From NCBI GenBank assembly GCA_001970955.1, contig MPUH01000686.1, forward strand, positions 1 to 40,160: a stretch of DNA of 40,160 bases. The letters are read 5' to 3'. Below the pieces are notes generated by a model. That model saw only the letters and a list, made by a program, of their open reading frames with translations. It made no database searches and was not told the DNA's origin. The DNA is from Stentor coeruleus (lineage: Eukaryota > Ciliophora > Heterotrichea > Heterotrichida > Stentoridae). Position numbers and translations under genes: made by a program. Shown here piece by piece: positions 30,625 to 40,160 of the stretch. Position 1 is the stretch's first letter, and each line of letters starts with the position of its first letter.

Positions 30625-31968
30625 ATGAGCGAAATCAACGGCTTAGCTCAAGAACCATCAGAAAATAGTATTGCTAATAGGCAAGCAGAAGAAAGGAAAT
30701 TAGCTGAAGCTAATCGACAGGAAGTTATTACACAGATAAGAATATGGTATGAGTATTTTTTAATATGCGCAGTATTTTTACTATTACTAAGAATAAGCTA
30801 TTCAAGTCCAATGCCAAATTTTATCCCGTATGCTTTTTTAGCAGCTTATGAATTAGTATGGCTTATAAGGGTTATCATAAAACATTACCGATCACAAGGA
30901 AGATATATATCCAGATGCTATGTCAAAGATATTTTTGCTATTATATGCAACTTTATTTTTTATACTTTAGTTTCTATATACACAGCTGATTTGGGTCTTT
31001 TTCTTGTGCTTACTTGTATACCTTTACACATATGCAACATCATAACTTTCCTTGTAAAATTTAAATACCGCTCAAAGTGTAAAAATTTCGCTAGTAAATC
31101 AGAAGCATGCTTTCGTTGGGCAATATCTTTAACTGTTCTATTTTCAGGGTTAAAAGAACTTAATCTCATACCTTGGAAGTGGTCGTATATTTTTTGGCCT
31201 ATATGGATACTTGTATTAGTACTTATACTTATAGGCATAGCTGAAATAATATTTGCAGGTAAAATCATGTACCGAAGCTATAAAGGTCGAGCATCATGTG
31301 GTGATTCTATCTGCCCAATATGGATGGTATATCTCTCAACAGGTATTGCAATCTGCATAGGTTATTTTTTCTTTGAATTGACTATCTACCTTCAAAATGG
31401 GCAAACTAACCAAATCCTTAATGCTTTTCTTGTAATTCTCATTTATTGCATTGGTCTTTTTGTAATCACTTTTTTATTCAATAGTCTTATAGTGTAATAT
31501 CTAAACAGCTCTTGGTTTGAAAAATACTTTAGCTCTAATCAACATATTATTAATAGCAATCATATGTTCATACCACCTATAAATAATATTGTATTACCAC
31601 CAGCACTTATTCATATAAAAGAATACCCAATAACTATGCTAAAAGTTTCATCGACATTTTTTGTAAGTAATCATTCTGAAGATCAAAATGAAGAAGATAA
31701 AAGTTCTATTGATGTAAATGATGTGCATTTTAATGGTTCTGTAGATGAGGGGAAAGTTTGTACAATTTGTTGTACTAATGAGGCTGATGGAATTTTTATG
31801 CATTGCGGACATGGGGGGATTTGTTTTGAATGTGCGTGCCAGATGTGGAAGAAAACAAAGAAGTGCCATATTTGTAGAGGTGTGGTTGAACAGATTTATA
31901 AGTATAGGCCGCTTAATCATTATGAAGTTGAAGTGGTTAAAGCTATTAGGTATAGTATTATTAGCTAA
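30625..31968 (+). CDS. Multipass membrane RING-finger protein, 442 aa, two exons
   Basis: Exon 1 is 30625-31493 and exon 2 is 31509-31968, joined across a 15-nt intron. The first exon encodes about eight membrane segments, for example WYEYFLICAVFLLLLRI, FAIICNFIFYTLVSIY, IFWPIWILVLVLILIGIAEI and AFLVILIYCIGLFVITFLF. The second exon ends in a RING domain: CTICCTNEADGIFMHCGHGG, then ICFECACQMW and KCHICRG, a C3HC4-type ligand series. The combination indicates a membrane-embedded E3 ubiquitin ligase; the substrate is unknown. I chose ATG 30625 (MSEINGLAQEPSE) because the preceding in-frame ATG at 30589 adds only 12 AT-encoded hydrophobic residues; the longer form would be 454 aa. Stop is TAA. 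Confidence 0.88.
31494..31508 (+). other. 15-nt intron in the membrane RING gene
   Basis: Sequence GTAATATCTAAACAG. Without splicing, exon 1 stops at the TAA of 31495-31497. With splicing, the frame runs from NSLIV through SWFEKYFSSNQHII into the RING exon without a stop. The intron falls after codon position 2 and has the same GTA-N4-CTAA-N2-AG layout as the NOT3/5 intron. Confidence 0.88.
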
Positions 31969-33120
31969 AATTATTAAAATTCGGGTTTAAAAAAGGTTTT
32001 TTTGAATTGGGACGGAAATGGGGTTTTATGATTGAAATATGTTGAAGAAGAACTGTTCAGTAATTAATCTTTGTCCAGCAATAGTTTTTAGATATCATTT
32101 TTCTCTTTTCACCTCTAAAATAAACAGATACACTAGCTTTACTGTTCCAACTAATATAATAAATACTCTATACATAAATAAAAATATCCACCATGATGTA
32201 TCGAAAATTTCATTTTGATCTATCTTTTTCATTTTATCTTCTACAATTATATAATACTTAAGATAAGAAAAAAGATATCTTTGATAAGATAGTTAGAAAA
32301 TTATGGTGAAAATGCCGATAATTTTAGTTTGTAGTGATTAAAGCTATAGATAGCAGGGTAGATAAGATATTGGAAATGACACTTTTTATTAGAGGAAACT
32401 ACTGATTGGATTATGCTAATGATGAATGCTAAAGAGAATCACTTGACATAAAATTAAATCTCTATATCATTATCAACACAATATTTTGCTAATAATCCTA
32501 TTTTACTAACTATATATCGTGCCTATTAACACTAAAAGGTCTGCACTATCAGATTGCATATAATCGTAAATGATATTAGTCTTATTTGATACTTTTAGTA
32601 TAAACAACCCATAAAAATACTCAGTTGTTGATATATATAAAGTTTTTGAATAGAGTTTGGATTTTTTAGAGATACTGAATTACTGTATATAACTAAGTTT
32701 ATAGTGAATATTAGATTATATCCCCTTGGCTAGGATTAATATGTCTTGTGGATAAATCACGGTTTTGTTTTAGTTTTGGTATTTTAGACTGATTTTATAG
32801 AAAAAGATTATTATGCAGAATGAAATATGATAAGGTGCTTTCAAATTACGAAAAAGTTTAAAAAATGATGATGTTTAATTACAATTTTGTTGTAGGAAGA
32901 ATTAATTTAAATTACTTTCTTTAGAAATAGGAATATTTAAAGAACTTGATAAAGTCTTCAGTATTTAGACAGATAAATTTTAAATATGCTAGCTTGACCC
33001 TCAATTTAACAAAATAAGATTACATTATTGATTTTTCTTACACTCAAATAAACTACTATTTAAATCTGTGTTTTAAAGCTAAAATATAGACAGCTAAATG
33101 AAATTGAAGGCTAATATAAA
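31969..33120. other. AT-rich spacer, no gene seen
   Basis: About 1.15 kb with frequent stops in all frames and no RNA gene, array or long repeat recognised. It precedes the large WD40/channel gene and should include its promoter. Confidence 0.5.
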
Positions 33121-36100
33121 ATGAAAGGCGACCTAAACGAAAGTTTGCTAGCTCCACCGTCTAACAATGAATCTCTTATAAAGCGCCAAGAAACCTTAAA
33201 AACCTTATCAATCCGAAGAGTTCAATCTTCTAACACTGAATTAGATCCCATTATTGAAATTAAAAAGTCCTTAGCAGTTATTCAACATGGGAGAACTAAA
33301 GAGTTTACCAATAAAATTTTATGTAAGCATGAGTTTTTTGATAGCATAAATGTGTCTAGTGTATGTTTTACTCCAGATTCGCAATACTTACTTTCAACAG
33401 GATATGATAAACTAATTAAAGTCTGGAATGTAAAAGACAAAAAATTAGAGTTTTCTTTGAAAGGGCATACTAATACCATTCTTATTGTTAAAACAACCAG
33501 AGATGGGAAAATTCTTGTTAGTGGATCTGAAGATAAAACTGTTCGCATTTGGGATTTTGTGACTAGAAAAGCAATTTTTAATATCGGTTTACCTGGTGGG
33601 ATTTTTAAAGTCCAAATATCCCCTGATGATTTATTTATTGCAGCAACATGCAATGCTAATGTTCATATTATAAACATCAAAAATCAAAGTGTTGATTTTA
33701 TACTCAAAGGCCATATAGAAAATGTAAAAGGAATTTCTTTTAGCCCTGATGGAGTATATTTAGCCAGCGCAGGTTGTGATAAAATTATTAAAGTTTGGAC
33801 ATTTGCTGATAAATCATTAGCTTTTGAGTTGTCAGGCCATAAAAATATTATTTGGAGTTTGGATTTTAGCTTTGATTCAAAATTTCTTGTAAGTGGATCT
33901 GATGATACCAAGATTAAAGTTTGGAGTATTGAGAACAAAAGTTTAGATTTTACCCTTGCTGGTCATAAACAAGGTGTGGCAATAGCAAAATTCAGTCCTG
34001 ATGGAAAATATATAGCAAGTGGTTCTGATGATCAAGATATTATAATCTGGGACTTTAAAAGCAAAGAGTCAAAGCATTTATTAAAAGGTCATTCTAATAC
34101 AGTATGGGGCTTAGCTTTTAATCCTGAAGGGCTTATATTAGCTAGTGGAAGTGATACATCAATAGGAATGTGGGACATAGAAACTGGAAAAAAGATTGTT
34201 ATGCTAGAAAGTTTTGGCCATAAAGATATTGTAAAATGTGTGAAATTCAGCCATGATGGGAAATTTATAGCCAGTGCATCAAATGATAAAAGTGTTAAGA
34301 TTTGGAGAGTTCAAGATTATAAAATGGTTTGTGAGTTTAATGAACATGAAGGTAATGTTTTAACTCTTTGCTATAATCATGATAGTACTATACTTGCAAG
34401 TGGAGGAAGTGATAGTAAAATAATACTTTGGAATTTAACTGAAAAAAAAAAAATTCATAAGTTTAAAGGACATGACGGGAGCATCAGAAGCCTGACTTTT
34501 AGCTCTGATTCTTCATATCTTATAAGTGGATCTAATGATACAACTGTTAAAGTTTGGGATGTAACAAAAAAAACTATAGATACAACTTTTACAAACCATA
34601 AAAACGAAATTTCAGCTGTGGCAATTAGTTCAAGAGATAGGTATTTAGCAAGTGGTTGTCAAGGAAACATAATAAATATCTACAATTTCAGGTCTAGAAA
34701 ATTTGAATTCAAACTAGAAAGACATACTAATTGTATCACAAGTCTAAGCTTTAATAAAACCACCCTTGTTAGTGGTTCTGATGATAAATCTATAAAAATT
34801 TGGAGCCTTGAAGAAAAAAAAGAGATATTTGAGCTTTCTGGTCACAGTAATTATTTATCAAGTGTTTGCTTTAGTAAAGATGGGAAATATATTGTAAGTG
34901 GATCTTGGGACCTCACAGTGAAAATTTGGGATGTTGAAGAGAGAAAAGAAATATTTGAAATTGAAGCCCATGATAGTAATATTTCATGTGTTGATATAAG
35001 CCCTGATAAAAATTACTTATTAACATCATCAGAAAGTTTGAGTTTTAAATTATGGAGTATTATGTTTCAGAAAGAAAATCTAAATATTGAAGCATCACCA
35101 AATTCAGTTATGACTATAAAGTTTAGTCCTTTAGGAAATATGCTAGCAACAGGGAATAAAAAAGGTAAGATTTCTATTTTTAATAAAACATTTGAGCTTA
35201 TGTTTCATCTTGAAGAACATAGTGATTGTGTCAGAAATTTAGTTTTTAATAAAGATGAGTCGAAATTGTATAGCACTGGAGATGATAATAATATATTAGT
35301 GTGGGATTTGACTGAAAAAAAACATGTAAAAAAATATACTCTTGATATTTCTTCATGGTCAATTGATTTAAGCCCAGATGGGAATTTTCTAGCATCAGGA
35401 GCAGGTGATAAAATTGTGCGTATATGGGATTTAAGCAAAGAAAAACTTATTAAAGAGATGAAAGGCCATAAATATAATATTTTAAGCATACAATATAGTC
35501 TTAATGGTTACTACCTGGCAAGTGGATCACGTGATAAAACAATAATACTTTGGAATTCAATTACATACCAAAAGGAATATGAATTTCTAGGACATACAAA
35601 TACAATATGGGGTATTTGTTTTAGTCCAAACAGTAAATACTTAGCAAGTGGGTCTAGAGATAAAGCAATCAAAATTTGGAATGTTGAAGACAAAAGACTG
35701 GAATTTGATCTTTTAGGCCATAAACATATAGTAACATCCCTTGTTTTCACTCTAGATTCTAAATTTTTAATATCAGGTTCATGGGACATGACTATTATAA
35801 TCTGGAACATTGCTGAAAAAAGAAAAGACTTTGAGCTCAAAAGTCATGAATCATCAATTTTATGCCTTAGTATCAGGAATAATACTATAGCCAGTGCTGA
35901 TGATCAAGGGAATGTTAAAATCTGGGATTTAAAAGAAAACATTACTTTGGACTCTTTAAAATTTTCTGAATCTCACATGATTGAATTTAATGAGCAAAAT
36001 GAAATCAACAATTTATATAGCCTAGATACAGGCTTACCTGATAAAACCTTCACTGGAGAAATAATCATAAAAGATCCTGAATCATTTAACCCTGGCTTAG

Positions 36101-37896
36101 TATATAACAGTAGGTTTCAAGATTCTTTAGTATATTTTAATATAATTCAGTGCTTTGAAAAAGGTGATTTAACATGTTTAAGTAAAGACTCTTGGAAAAT
36201 TTTATTACCACCACATAAGTTTACAGTACTTCATTTTTTATGCTATAAAGGTGAAGTTAAAGCTCTTCAATCTTTAATGAAAATTAGCCAATTGGCTTTG
36301 ATTGCTGATAATTTTGGCCATTCACCGATTTTTTATTCAGTTAAATCTGGGAATGAAAAAATAACTGATATGATCTTAAATAGGCTTATTGGTCTTAAAG
36401 ATGAAATGACTGATGAGTTTTTAGCAAGTTTTTATGCTATAAGAAATGATATGTTTGAGATAATAAAATCATCATCTGCGGAATTGGAGGATTTTTTGAA
36501 TATTTGCATTTATTCGAAAATGAGTGATCCTATTTTTGCTGTCCCTCTTGAAAATCTTCCATTTGTTAAGATGATGAATAGTGAACATTTGAATTTAACT
36601 CATTTTGTGAAACAGGAAGGAAATAATAGTCAGCCGATTAAAATTAAAATTGTCCCTTTTTGCTTGCCAACTAATATAGGGTCAAGTAGCAGTATAAAAT
36701 TTTTAAATGTTCTTATTGACTGTAAAAACAAGGAAATTTTTAGAACTGAAACTATTAAGCATTTTATAGAAAATCGTTGGAAGTTACTAAGATATTGGAC
36801 ACTATCATATACAATATTAAATTTTCTTAATGTTGTTTTTCTTATTCTTTTCTTCATGAACCCACTTTTGTCTTACAACTATCTTGGGTTAGTTATCATA
36901 AATTTTATTTTATTGCTTTGGGAATCAATTCAATTTGCTGATTCAGGTTTAAGTTATTTTAAAGAATCATGGAATATACTTGATTTAATAAGACTATTTT
37001 TTAGTATTTTATGGGGAGTATTACTTATTCAAGGTATTAAAAATAAGTATCTTACATGGTTTACTTTTTGCTTAAATCTTCTTCGTGGGTTATCAGGATT
37101 TAGAAGTTTTGATATGACTAGATATTATATAAGATTGATTTTTGAGTCATTTACAAGTATTATTCCTTTTTTGATTATTTTTATATATACTACATTGTTT
37201 TTTGGGATTATAAACAATGCTACAACGCATGAGAATTTTGAAATAAACTTTAAATTGCTGTGGATTGATTCGTTTAGTTTGATTTTTGGCGAATCTGATG
37301 ATATGAAATCAGATACTTTAGATTTGAAATATATTACATTTTTACTAGCAGTGGTTATAAATGTAATACTTATGCTTAATATGATTATTTCAATATTAGC
37401 TGATTCCTTTGATGAATTTCAATTAAACTCAGAAATCCATGATTATTATGAGAAACTTCAAGTTATTAAAGAAGTTGAACAGATAAAATCAATTTTTCAT
37501 CCAACAAATCTTATGCAATTTATGCATATTTGTGTTTATGCTTATGAAGCAAATGCGAATTTATGGAAAGGAAAGGTTCTTGACGCTAGACTACATTTAA
37601 AATACTATGCAAATTCTATAAAAAATGATTATAAAAAAACAGCAGCAAATTATGAAAGCTCCCAAAAATCAAACACTGATTATATAACCAAAAAATTAGG
37701 AAGATTTGAAAATAAAATGAATGAGAATAAGAAAAATGGTGATGAAAAATTTGAGACTATTGAAAAAAGCTTAACTGAAGCAAAAGATATTCAAAAAGGG
37801 ACTGAAGAAAGGATAGGGGCTGTTGAAAAAAAACTAGAGACTATAGAGCAAAAATTGGATCTGCTTATGAATGCTTTAGTTAATAAAAAAGATTAG
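33121..37896 (+). CDS. WD40 (21 repeats) / ankyrin-like / six-TM TRP-like channel fusion, 1591 aa
   Basis: Residues about 70-945 contain 21 WD40 repeats, most ending in KIWDL-like motifs (KVWNV, RIWDF, KVWSI, IIWDF, KIWRV, ILWNL and others), enough for three seven-bladed propellers. Residues about 1030-1100 look like two ankyrin repeats (TVLHFLCYKGEVKALQSLMK, then FGHSPIFYSVKSGNEKITDM). Residues about 1220-1430 contain six membrane helices. S5 is PFLIIFIYTTLFFGII, a pore-like loop follows (LLWIDSFSLIFGESDD), and S6 is AVVINVILMLNMIISILADS, a TRP/ion-transport pattern. S4 has only a few Arg, so strong voltage gating is not suggested. Residues about 1500-1591 form a coiled coil (ERIGAVEKKLETIEQKLDLL) that may tetramerise the channel. 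A cation channel with a huge cytosolic propeller sensor is inferred. Stop is TAG. ATG 33121 is the first in frame. Confidence 0.93.
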   Translation: MKGDLNESLLAPPSNNESLIKRQETLKTLSIRRVQSSNTELDPIIEIKKSLAVIQHGRTKEFTNKILCKHEFFDSINVSSVCFTPDSQYLLSTGYDKLIKVWNVKDKKLEFSLKGHTNTILIVKTTRDGKILVSGSEDKTVRIWDFVTRKAIFNIGLPGGIFKVQISPDDLFIAATCNANVHIINIKNQSVDFILKGHIENVKGISFSPDGVYLASAGCDKIIKVWTFADKSLAFELSGHKNIIWSLDFSFDSKFLVSGSDDTKIKVWSIENKSLDFTLAGHKQGVAIAKFSPDGKYIASGSDDQDIIIWDFKSKESKHLLKGHSNTVWGLAFNPEGLILASGSDTSIGMWDIETGKKIVMLESFGHKDIVKCVKFSHDGKFIASASNDKSVKIWRVQDYKMVCEFNEHEGNVLTLCYNHDSTILASGGSDSKIILWNLTEKKKIHKFKGHDGSIRSLTFSSDSSYLISGSNDTTVKVWDVTKKTIDTTFTNHKNEISAVAISSRDRYLASGCQGNIINIYNFRSRKFEFKLERHTNCITSLSFNKTTLVSGSDDKSIKIWSLEEKKEIFELSGHSNYLSSVCFSKDGKYIVSGSWDLTVKIWDVEERKEIFEIEAHDSNISCVDISPDKNYLLTSSESLSFKLWSIMFQKENLNIEASPNSVMTIKFSPLGNMLATGNKKGKISIFNKTFELMFHLEEHSDCVRNLVFNKDESKLYSTGDDNNILVWDLTEKKHVKKYTLDISSWSIDLSPDGNFLASGAGDKIVRIWDLSKEKLIKEMKGHKYNILSIQYSLNGYYLASGSRDKTIILWNSITYQKEYEFLGHTNTIWGICFSPNSKYLASGSRDKAIKIWNVEDKRLEFDLLGHKHIVTSLVFTLDSKFLISGSWDMTIIIWNIAEKRKDFELKSHESSILCLSIRNNTIASADDQGNVKIWDLKENITLDSLKFSESHMIEFNEQNEINNLYSLDTGLPDKTFTGEIIIKDPESFNPGLVYNSRFQDSLVYFNIIQCFEKGDLTCLSKDSWKILLPPHKFTVLHFLCYKGEVKALQSLMKISQLALIADNFGHSPIFYSVKSGNEKITDMILNRLIGLKDEMTDEFLASFYAIRNDMFEIIKSSSAELEDFLNICIYSKMSDPIFAVPLENLPFVKMMNSEHLNLTHFVKQEGNNSQPIKIKIVPFCLPTNIGSSSSIKFLNVLIDCKNKEIFRTETIKHFIENRWKLLRYWTLSYTILNFLNVVFLILFFMNPLLSYNYLGLVIINFILLLWESIQFADSGLSYFKESWNILDLIRLFFSILWGVLLIQGIKNKYLTWFTFCLNLLRGLSGFRSFDMTRYYIRLIFESFTSIIPFLIIFIYTTLFFGIINNATTHENFEINFKLLWIDSFSLIFGESDDMKSDTLDLKYITFLLAVVINVILMLNMIISILADSFDEFQLNSEIHDYYEKLQVIKEVEQIKSIFHPTNLMQFMHICVYAYEANANLWKGKVLDARLHLKYYANSIKNDYKKTAANYESSQKSNTDYITKKLGRFENKMNENKKNGDEKFETIEKSLTEAKDIQKGTEERIGAVEKKLETIEQKLDLLMNALVNKKD

Positions 37897-38181
37897 ATTT
37901 AGGTAATAGGAATTAAATAGATTTTATGATAGTTTTGATGATTTGATAAGAGTTTTGGTTGTGAGAATGTGTCAGTTATTAATTTTCATAAAATTTTATA
38001 AGAAATTATGAATTATTAAAAGTTTTAACTAATAAATAATGTTCAAACTGACAAGTATTTTTACTTTTTGGTGCCGATTTTTTAATTTTCTTGATAATAG
38101 ATTTCATGGGATACTATTTCTGTATATTTATATGATATAACTGAGGAATTCCTTTGATAATTATTCAAAGTTGTTTTATTC

Positions 38182-38361
38182 TTATTCATCTTCACTTGTC
38201 ATTTCTAATATATAATTTTCTTCTTGCTTAATTTCAATCCTATTTATTTTATCTGTCTCTTTCTGTTTATCTTTAATATTTCAAGTATCATTGCCAGCAT
38301 CTATCACAAATATCCTATGCACCACCAATAAACACTCAAAGATTTTACAAACCTTAATCAT
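38182..38361 (-). pseudogene. Small ORF interrupted by one TGA
   Basis: On the minus strand an ATG at 38361 starts 26 codons (MIKVCKIFECLLVVHRIFVI), then one TGA, then 32 more in the same frame with an acidic end (IKQEENYILEMTSEDE) and TAA. The second part has a clearly charged, coding-like composition. No 15-nt intron of the observed pattern removes the TGA. A CGA-to-TGA change in a former small gene, a last exon with an unseen intron, or chance are the options. Confidence 0.3.
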
Positions 38362-38519
38362 TACAAATTACTAAAATATTCAAATCTTATAATAAACAAT
38401 TTTATACCTTATCAAAACTACACTATATATTTTATTGACTTCTCAAAAAACCTTATAATTTTTCAAACTAAATCATTTTAAAATCTATCTAAACTAATTT
38501 TAATTCCTATAAAATTCTC

Positions 38520-40160
38520 TTAATTTTCATTATAAAATGAAAAATTTAATATCAAAGTGGATTGGTTTTGGTGACTTTCCAGTCTCAACTTCCTAATTTT
38601 CTGCTTCCTAAAAGCGTACCCATAAACTAACCTCACAGTCACAGCCAATACAATCAAAATTCCTACTGCGATAACCAAAAATATCCACCAAGGCGTACCA
38701 ACATAATTATCATTGCTAGACTTACTTTTCATATTAACACTAAGATAAATATCCCCCATCGTAAGCTCATTATTATCATTTTTTCCAACAACTGTAAACG
38801 TAAAATCTGAAGTATTCCATTTATCAACCATCTTTTTATAATAATCCTCAGACATCTGTGGGCATTCTAAATAAAAATCATTCAAAAGCAAACACACAAT
38901 ATCATTATTGTTAATAATAAATGATACTGTATTTTTATCTATGAAAACAGCTTCTATATTTGAATTATATATTGTGCTTGAAGAACCATTGAGAAAAAGC
39001 ACATCTCTAATTAGGCAATTCGCAAAGGAAGTATAAGTATTAATAAGCCGATATTTATAATAATTGTTATCATATACAACAGGATATGCAATATATTGAA
39101 AGAAATACTCTTCGCTAAAAGTTACAAATGAAAATATAGATTGAATTTTGCTATCTACTGTAGTAAAAGGAAAACGCTGTACATAAAAAACAAGTTCAGC
39201 ATTACTATCAAGACGATAATTAACTAATGATCCTGATTCACTAACTGTATATATATTTTTATATGCCATTCCTACCGAAACAAAAGGATCATTGAAATTT
39301 GATTTTACATAACTATGAATAACTGAAGTCCCATTAACAACTTTAAGTAAAAACAACCCATGTTGATATTCAGCAACAGCTATATATAAATAATCTAAAT
39401 AATATCCATCAACTGATACAGCCATAAAAGAATAAAGTCCTAAAGAATAGAAATCTATGAGTTCTTGGCTTTGTATTATTAATGATTCTTGAGACCATAA
39501 ATAAGATACCCGGTATATAATATTGTTACCAGTTGAAGGTATAAAATATATAGATAAATTGCTTATTAATAAAATTGTAAACACGAAATAACTATCAGTG
39601 ATAACTTGTAAGGCTTGAGGTGTAAAGTTAACTTTATGTCTATAAATATCAAGCACTTCATAAGTTGTTTTACTAATTTTCCATATAGTTAAAGAATTCT
39701 CAGTGGTACTTATGTTCTGATTGTAATATCCTTCCCAATATATATTAATTGCTGATACATTTAAACATACTGAAGCTAGAAATATCACATTATCATCTCC
39801 TGTTATATATTTAATTGGCAGACATTGACCTTGTCTACCAAAAAAAGATTTAGTGTCAATATTACCGACTGTTGCCATTATTTTACTTTCACCATTAGTT
39901 GAAGTATTCAAGAAAAGGATTTCTCCATTTATAGTCGAAACAGCAATAATTGGGGTATTTGATATTGAAGTCATACTCATTAAATAATCATCATTAGTTA
40001 TATTATAATAACTTGTAATTGACAGATTAGGGTGTAATATTAAAGGGTCATATTCTGAATCTGGTTCAATGAGATTATCATTGATAACTAAAGAAAGCTC
40101 CATATTGTTTCCTGCAAAGATATTAAGCATATTTTCAGTAAAACCTACATTGTATTCGAT
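38520..40160 (-). CDS. Type I membrane protein with propeller-like ectodomain, partial (5' end off the window)
   Basis: The frame is open to the right edge: ten more codons (IEYNVGFTEN) precede the first in-window Met at 40130, so the true start lies outside. At least 546 residues are present. The visible part is a beta-rich, Asn/Ser/Thr/Tyr-rich region with many N-glycosylation sequons and repeating IAVSTINGEILFLN-like units, reminiscent of a beta-propeller ectodomain. One membrane helix near the C-terminus (WWIFLVIAVGILIVLAVTV) is followed by a basic cytosolic tail (RKQKIRKLRLESHQNQ). This topology fits a surface or secretory-pathway receptor. No family recognised. Stop is TAA. It is convergent with the WD40/channel gene. 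Confidence 0.8.
   Translation of the reverse strand: MEYNVGFTENMLNIFAGNNMELSLVINDNLIEPDSEYDPLILHPNLSITSYYNITNDDYLMSMTSISNTPIIAVSTINGEILFLNTSTNGESKIMATVGNIDTKSFFGRQGQCLPIKYITGDDNVIFLASVCLNVSAINIYWEGYYNQNISTTENSLTIWKISKTTYEVLDIYRHKVNFTPQALQVITDSYFVFTILLISNLSIYFIPSTGNNIIYRVSYLWSQESLIIQSQELIDFYSLGLYSFMAVSVDGYYLDYLYIAVAEYQHGLFLLKVVNGTSVIHSYVKSNFNDPFVSVGMAYKNIYTVSESGSLVNYRLDSNAELVFYVQRFPFTTVDSKIQSIFSFVTFSEEYFFQYIAYPVVYDNNYYKYRLINTYTSFANCLIRDVLFLNGSSSTIYNSNIEAVFIDKNTVSFIINNNDIVCLLLNDFYLECPQMSEDYYKKMVDKWNTSDFTFTVVGKNDNNELTMGDIYLSVNMKSKSSNDNYVGTPWWIFLVIAVGILIVLAVTVRLVYGYAFRKQKIRKLRLESHQNQSTLILNFSFYNEN

Noticed and set aside
31648..31920. 90-codon minus-strand ORF over the RING exon
   Set aside because: Antisense to the RING motif, low-complexity, no family; a shadow ORF.
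1..40160. CRISPR arrays, insertion sequences, telomere repeats, rRNA genes
   Set aside because: Looked for by eye on both strands. No regularly spaced repeats, transposase-like ORFs, C3A-type telomere arrays or rRNA blocks were seen.
1..40160. Alternative genetic code (TAA/TAG as Gln or TGA as Trp)
   Set aside because: Genes of 1118, 1488 and 1591 codons contain no in-frame stops, Trp is written TGG, and family C-termini coincide with TAA/TAG; the standard code fits.

Overview
The window looks like macronuclear DNA of a heterotrich ciliate, most likely Stentor or a close relative. The DNA is very AT-rich. All Trp codons I checked in the long ORFs are TGG, so TGA is not used as Trp. No long gene contains in-frame TAA or TAG, so the Gln code of many ciliates does not apply. 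Two genes are interrupted by introns of exactly 15 nt that share the pattern GTA-N4-CTAA-N2-AG; tiny 15-nt introns with a standard code are the known hallmark of Stentor. Among 15 complete or right-truncated genes the stops are TAA (9), TAG (5) and TGA (1).

Layout, left to right. 0-2.3 kb: a possible 3' scrap of a gene, AT-rich spacer, and a B-box coiled-coil gene (-). 2.4-7.3 kb: a P4-ATPase lipid flippase and a B-box/Kelch protein, both (+). 7.3-9.8 kb: spacer with weak coding traces, then the PP2A catalytic subunit (+). 10-10.9 kb: a broken reading frame ending at a one-base N gap flanked by a 51-bp exact duplication. 10.9-13.7 kb: SHMT (-) and CCR4-NOT subunit 3/5 (+), whose start codons lie only 4 bp apart. 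13.7-15.4 kb: a decayed gene (-) and spacer. 15.4-19.9 kb: a 1488-aa lipid-anchored RCC1-propeller protein (-). 21.2-24.1 kb: a two-repeat Myb protein (-) and COX11 (+). 24.1-25.1 kb: another decayed gene (-). 25.2-27.9 kb: a PROPPIN/WIPI (ATG18) protein (+) and a small MGCGGSKK protein (-). 28-30.2 kb: a decayed coiled-coil gene and a charged coiled-coil gene (+). 30.6-32 kb: a multipass membrane RING protein assembled across a 15-nt intron (+). 33.1-37.9 kb: a 1591-aa protein with 21 WD40 repeats, ankyrin-like repeats and a six-helix TRP-like channel (+). 38.2-40.2 kb: a small ORF with an internal TGA and a type I membrane protein that runs off the right edge (both -).

The genes do not form one pathway. 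They are core eukaryotic functions (phosphatase, one-carbon metabolism, mRNA deadenylation, cytochrome oxidase assembly, autophagy, lipid asymmetry) mixed with ciliate-type membrane and signalling proteins. The most unusual items are the three-propeller/ankyrin/channel fusion, the 4-bp divergent start-codon pair, and the string of decayed reading frames in the longer gaps. Start codons were placed at ATG; non-ATG extensions were ignored.
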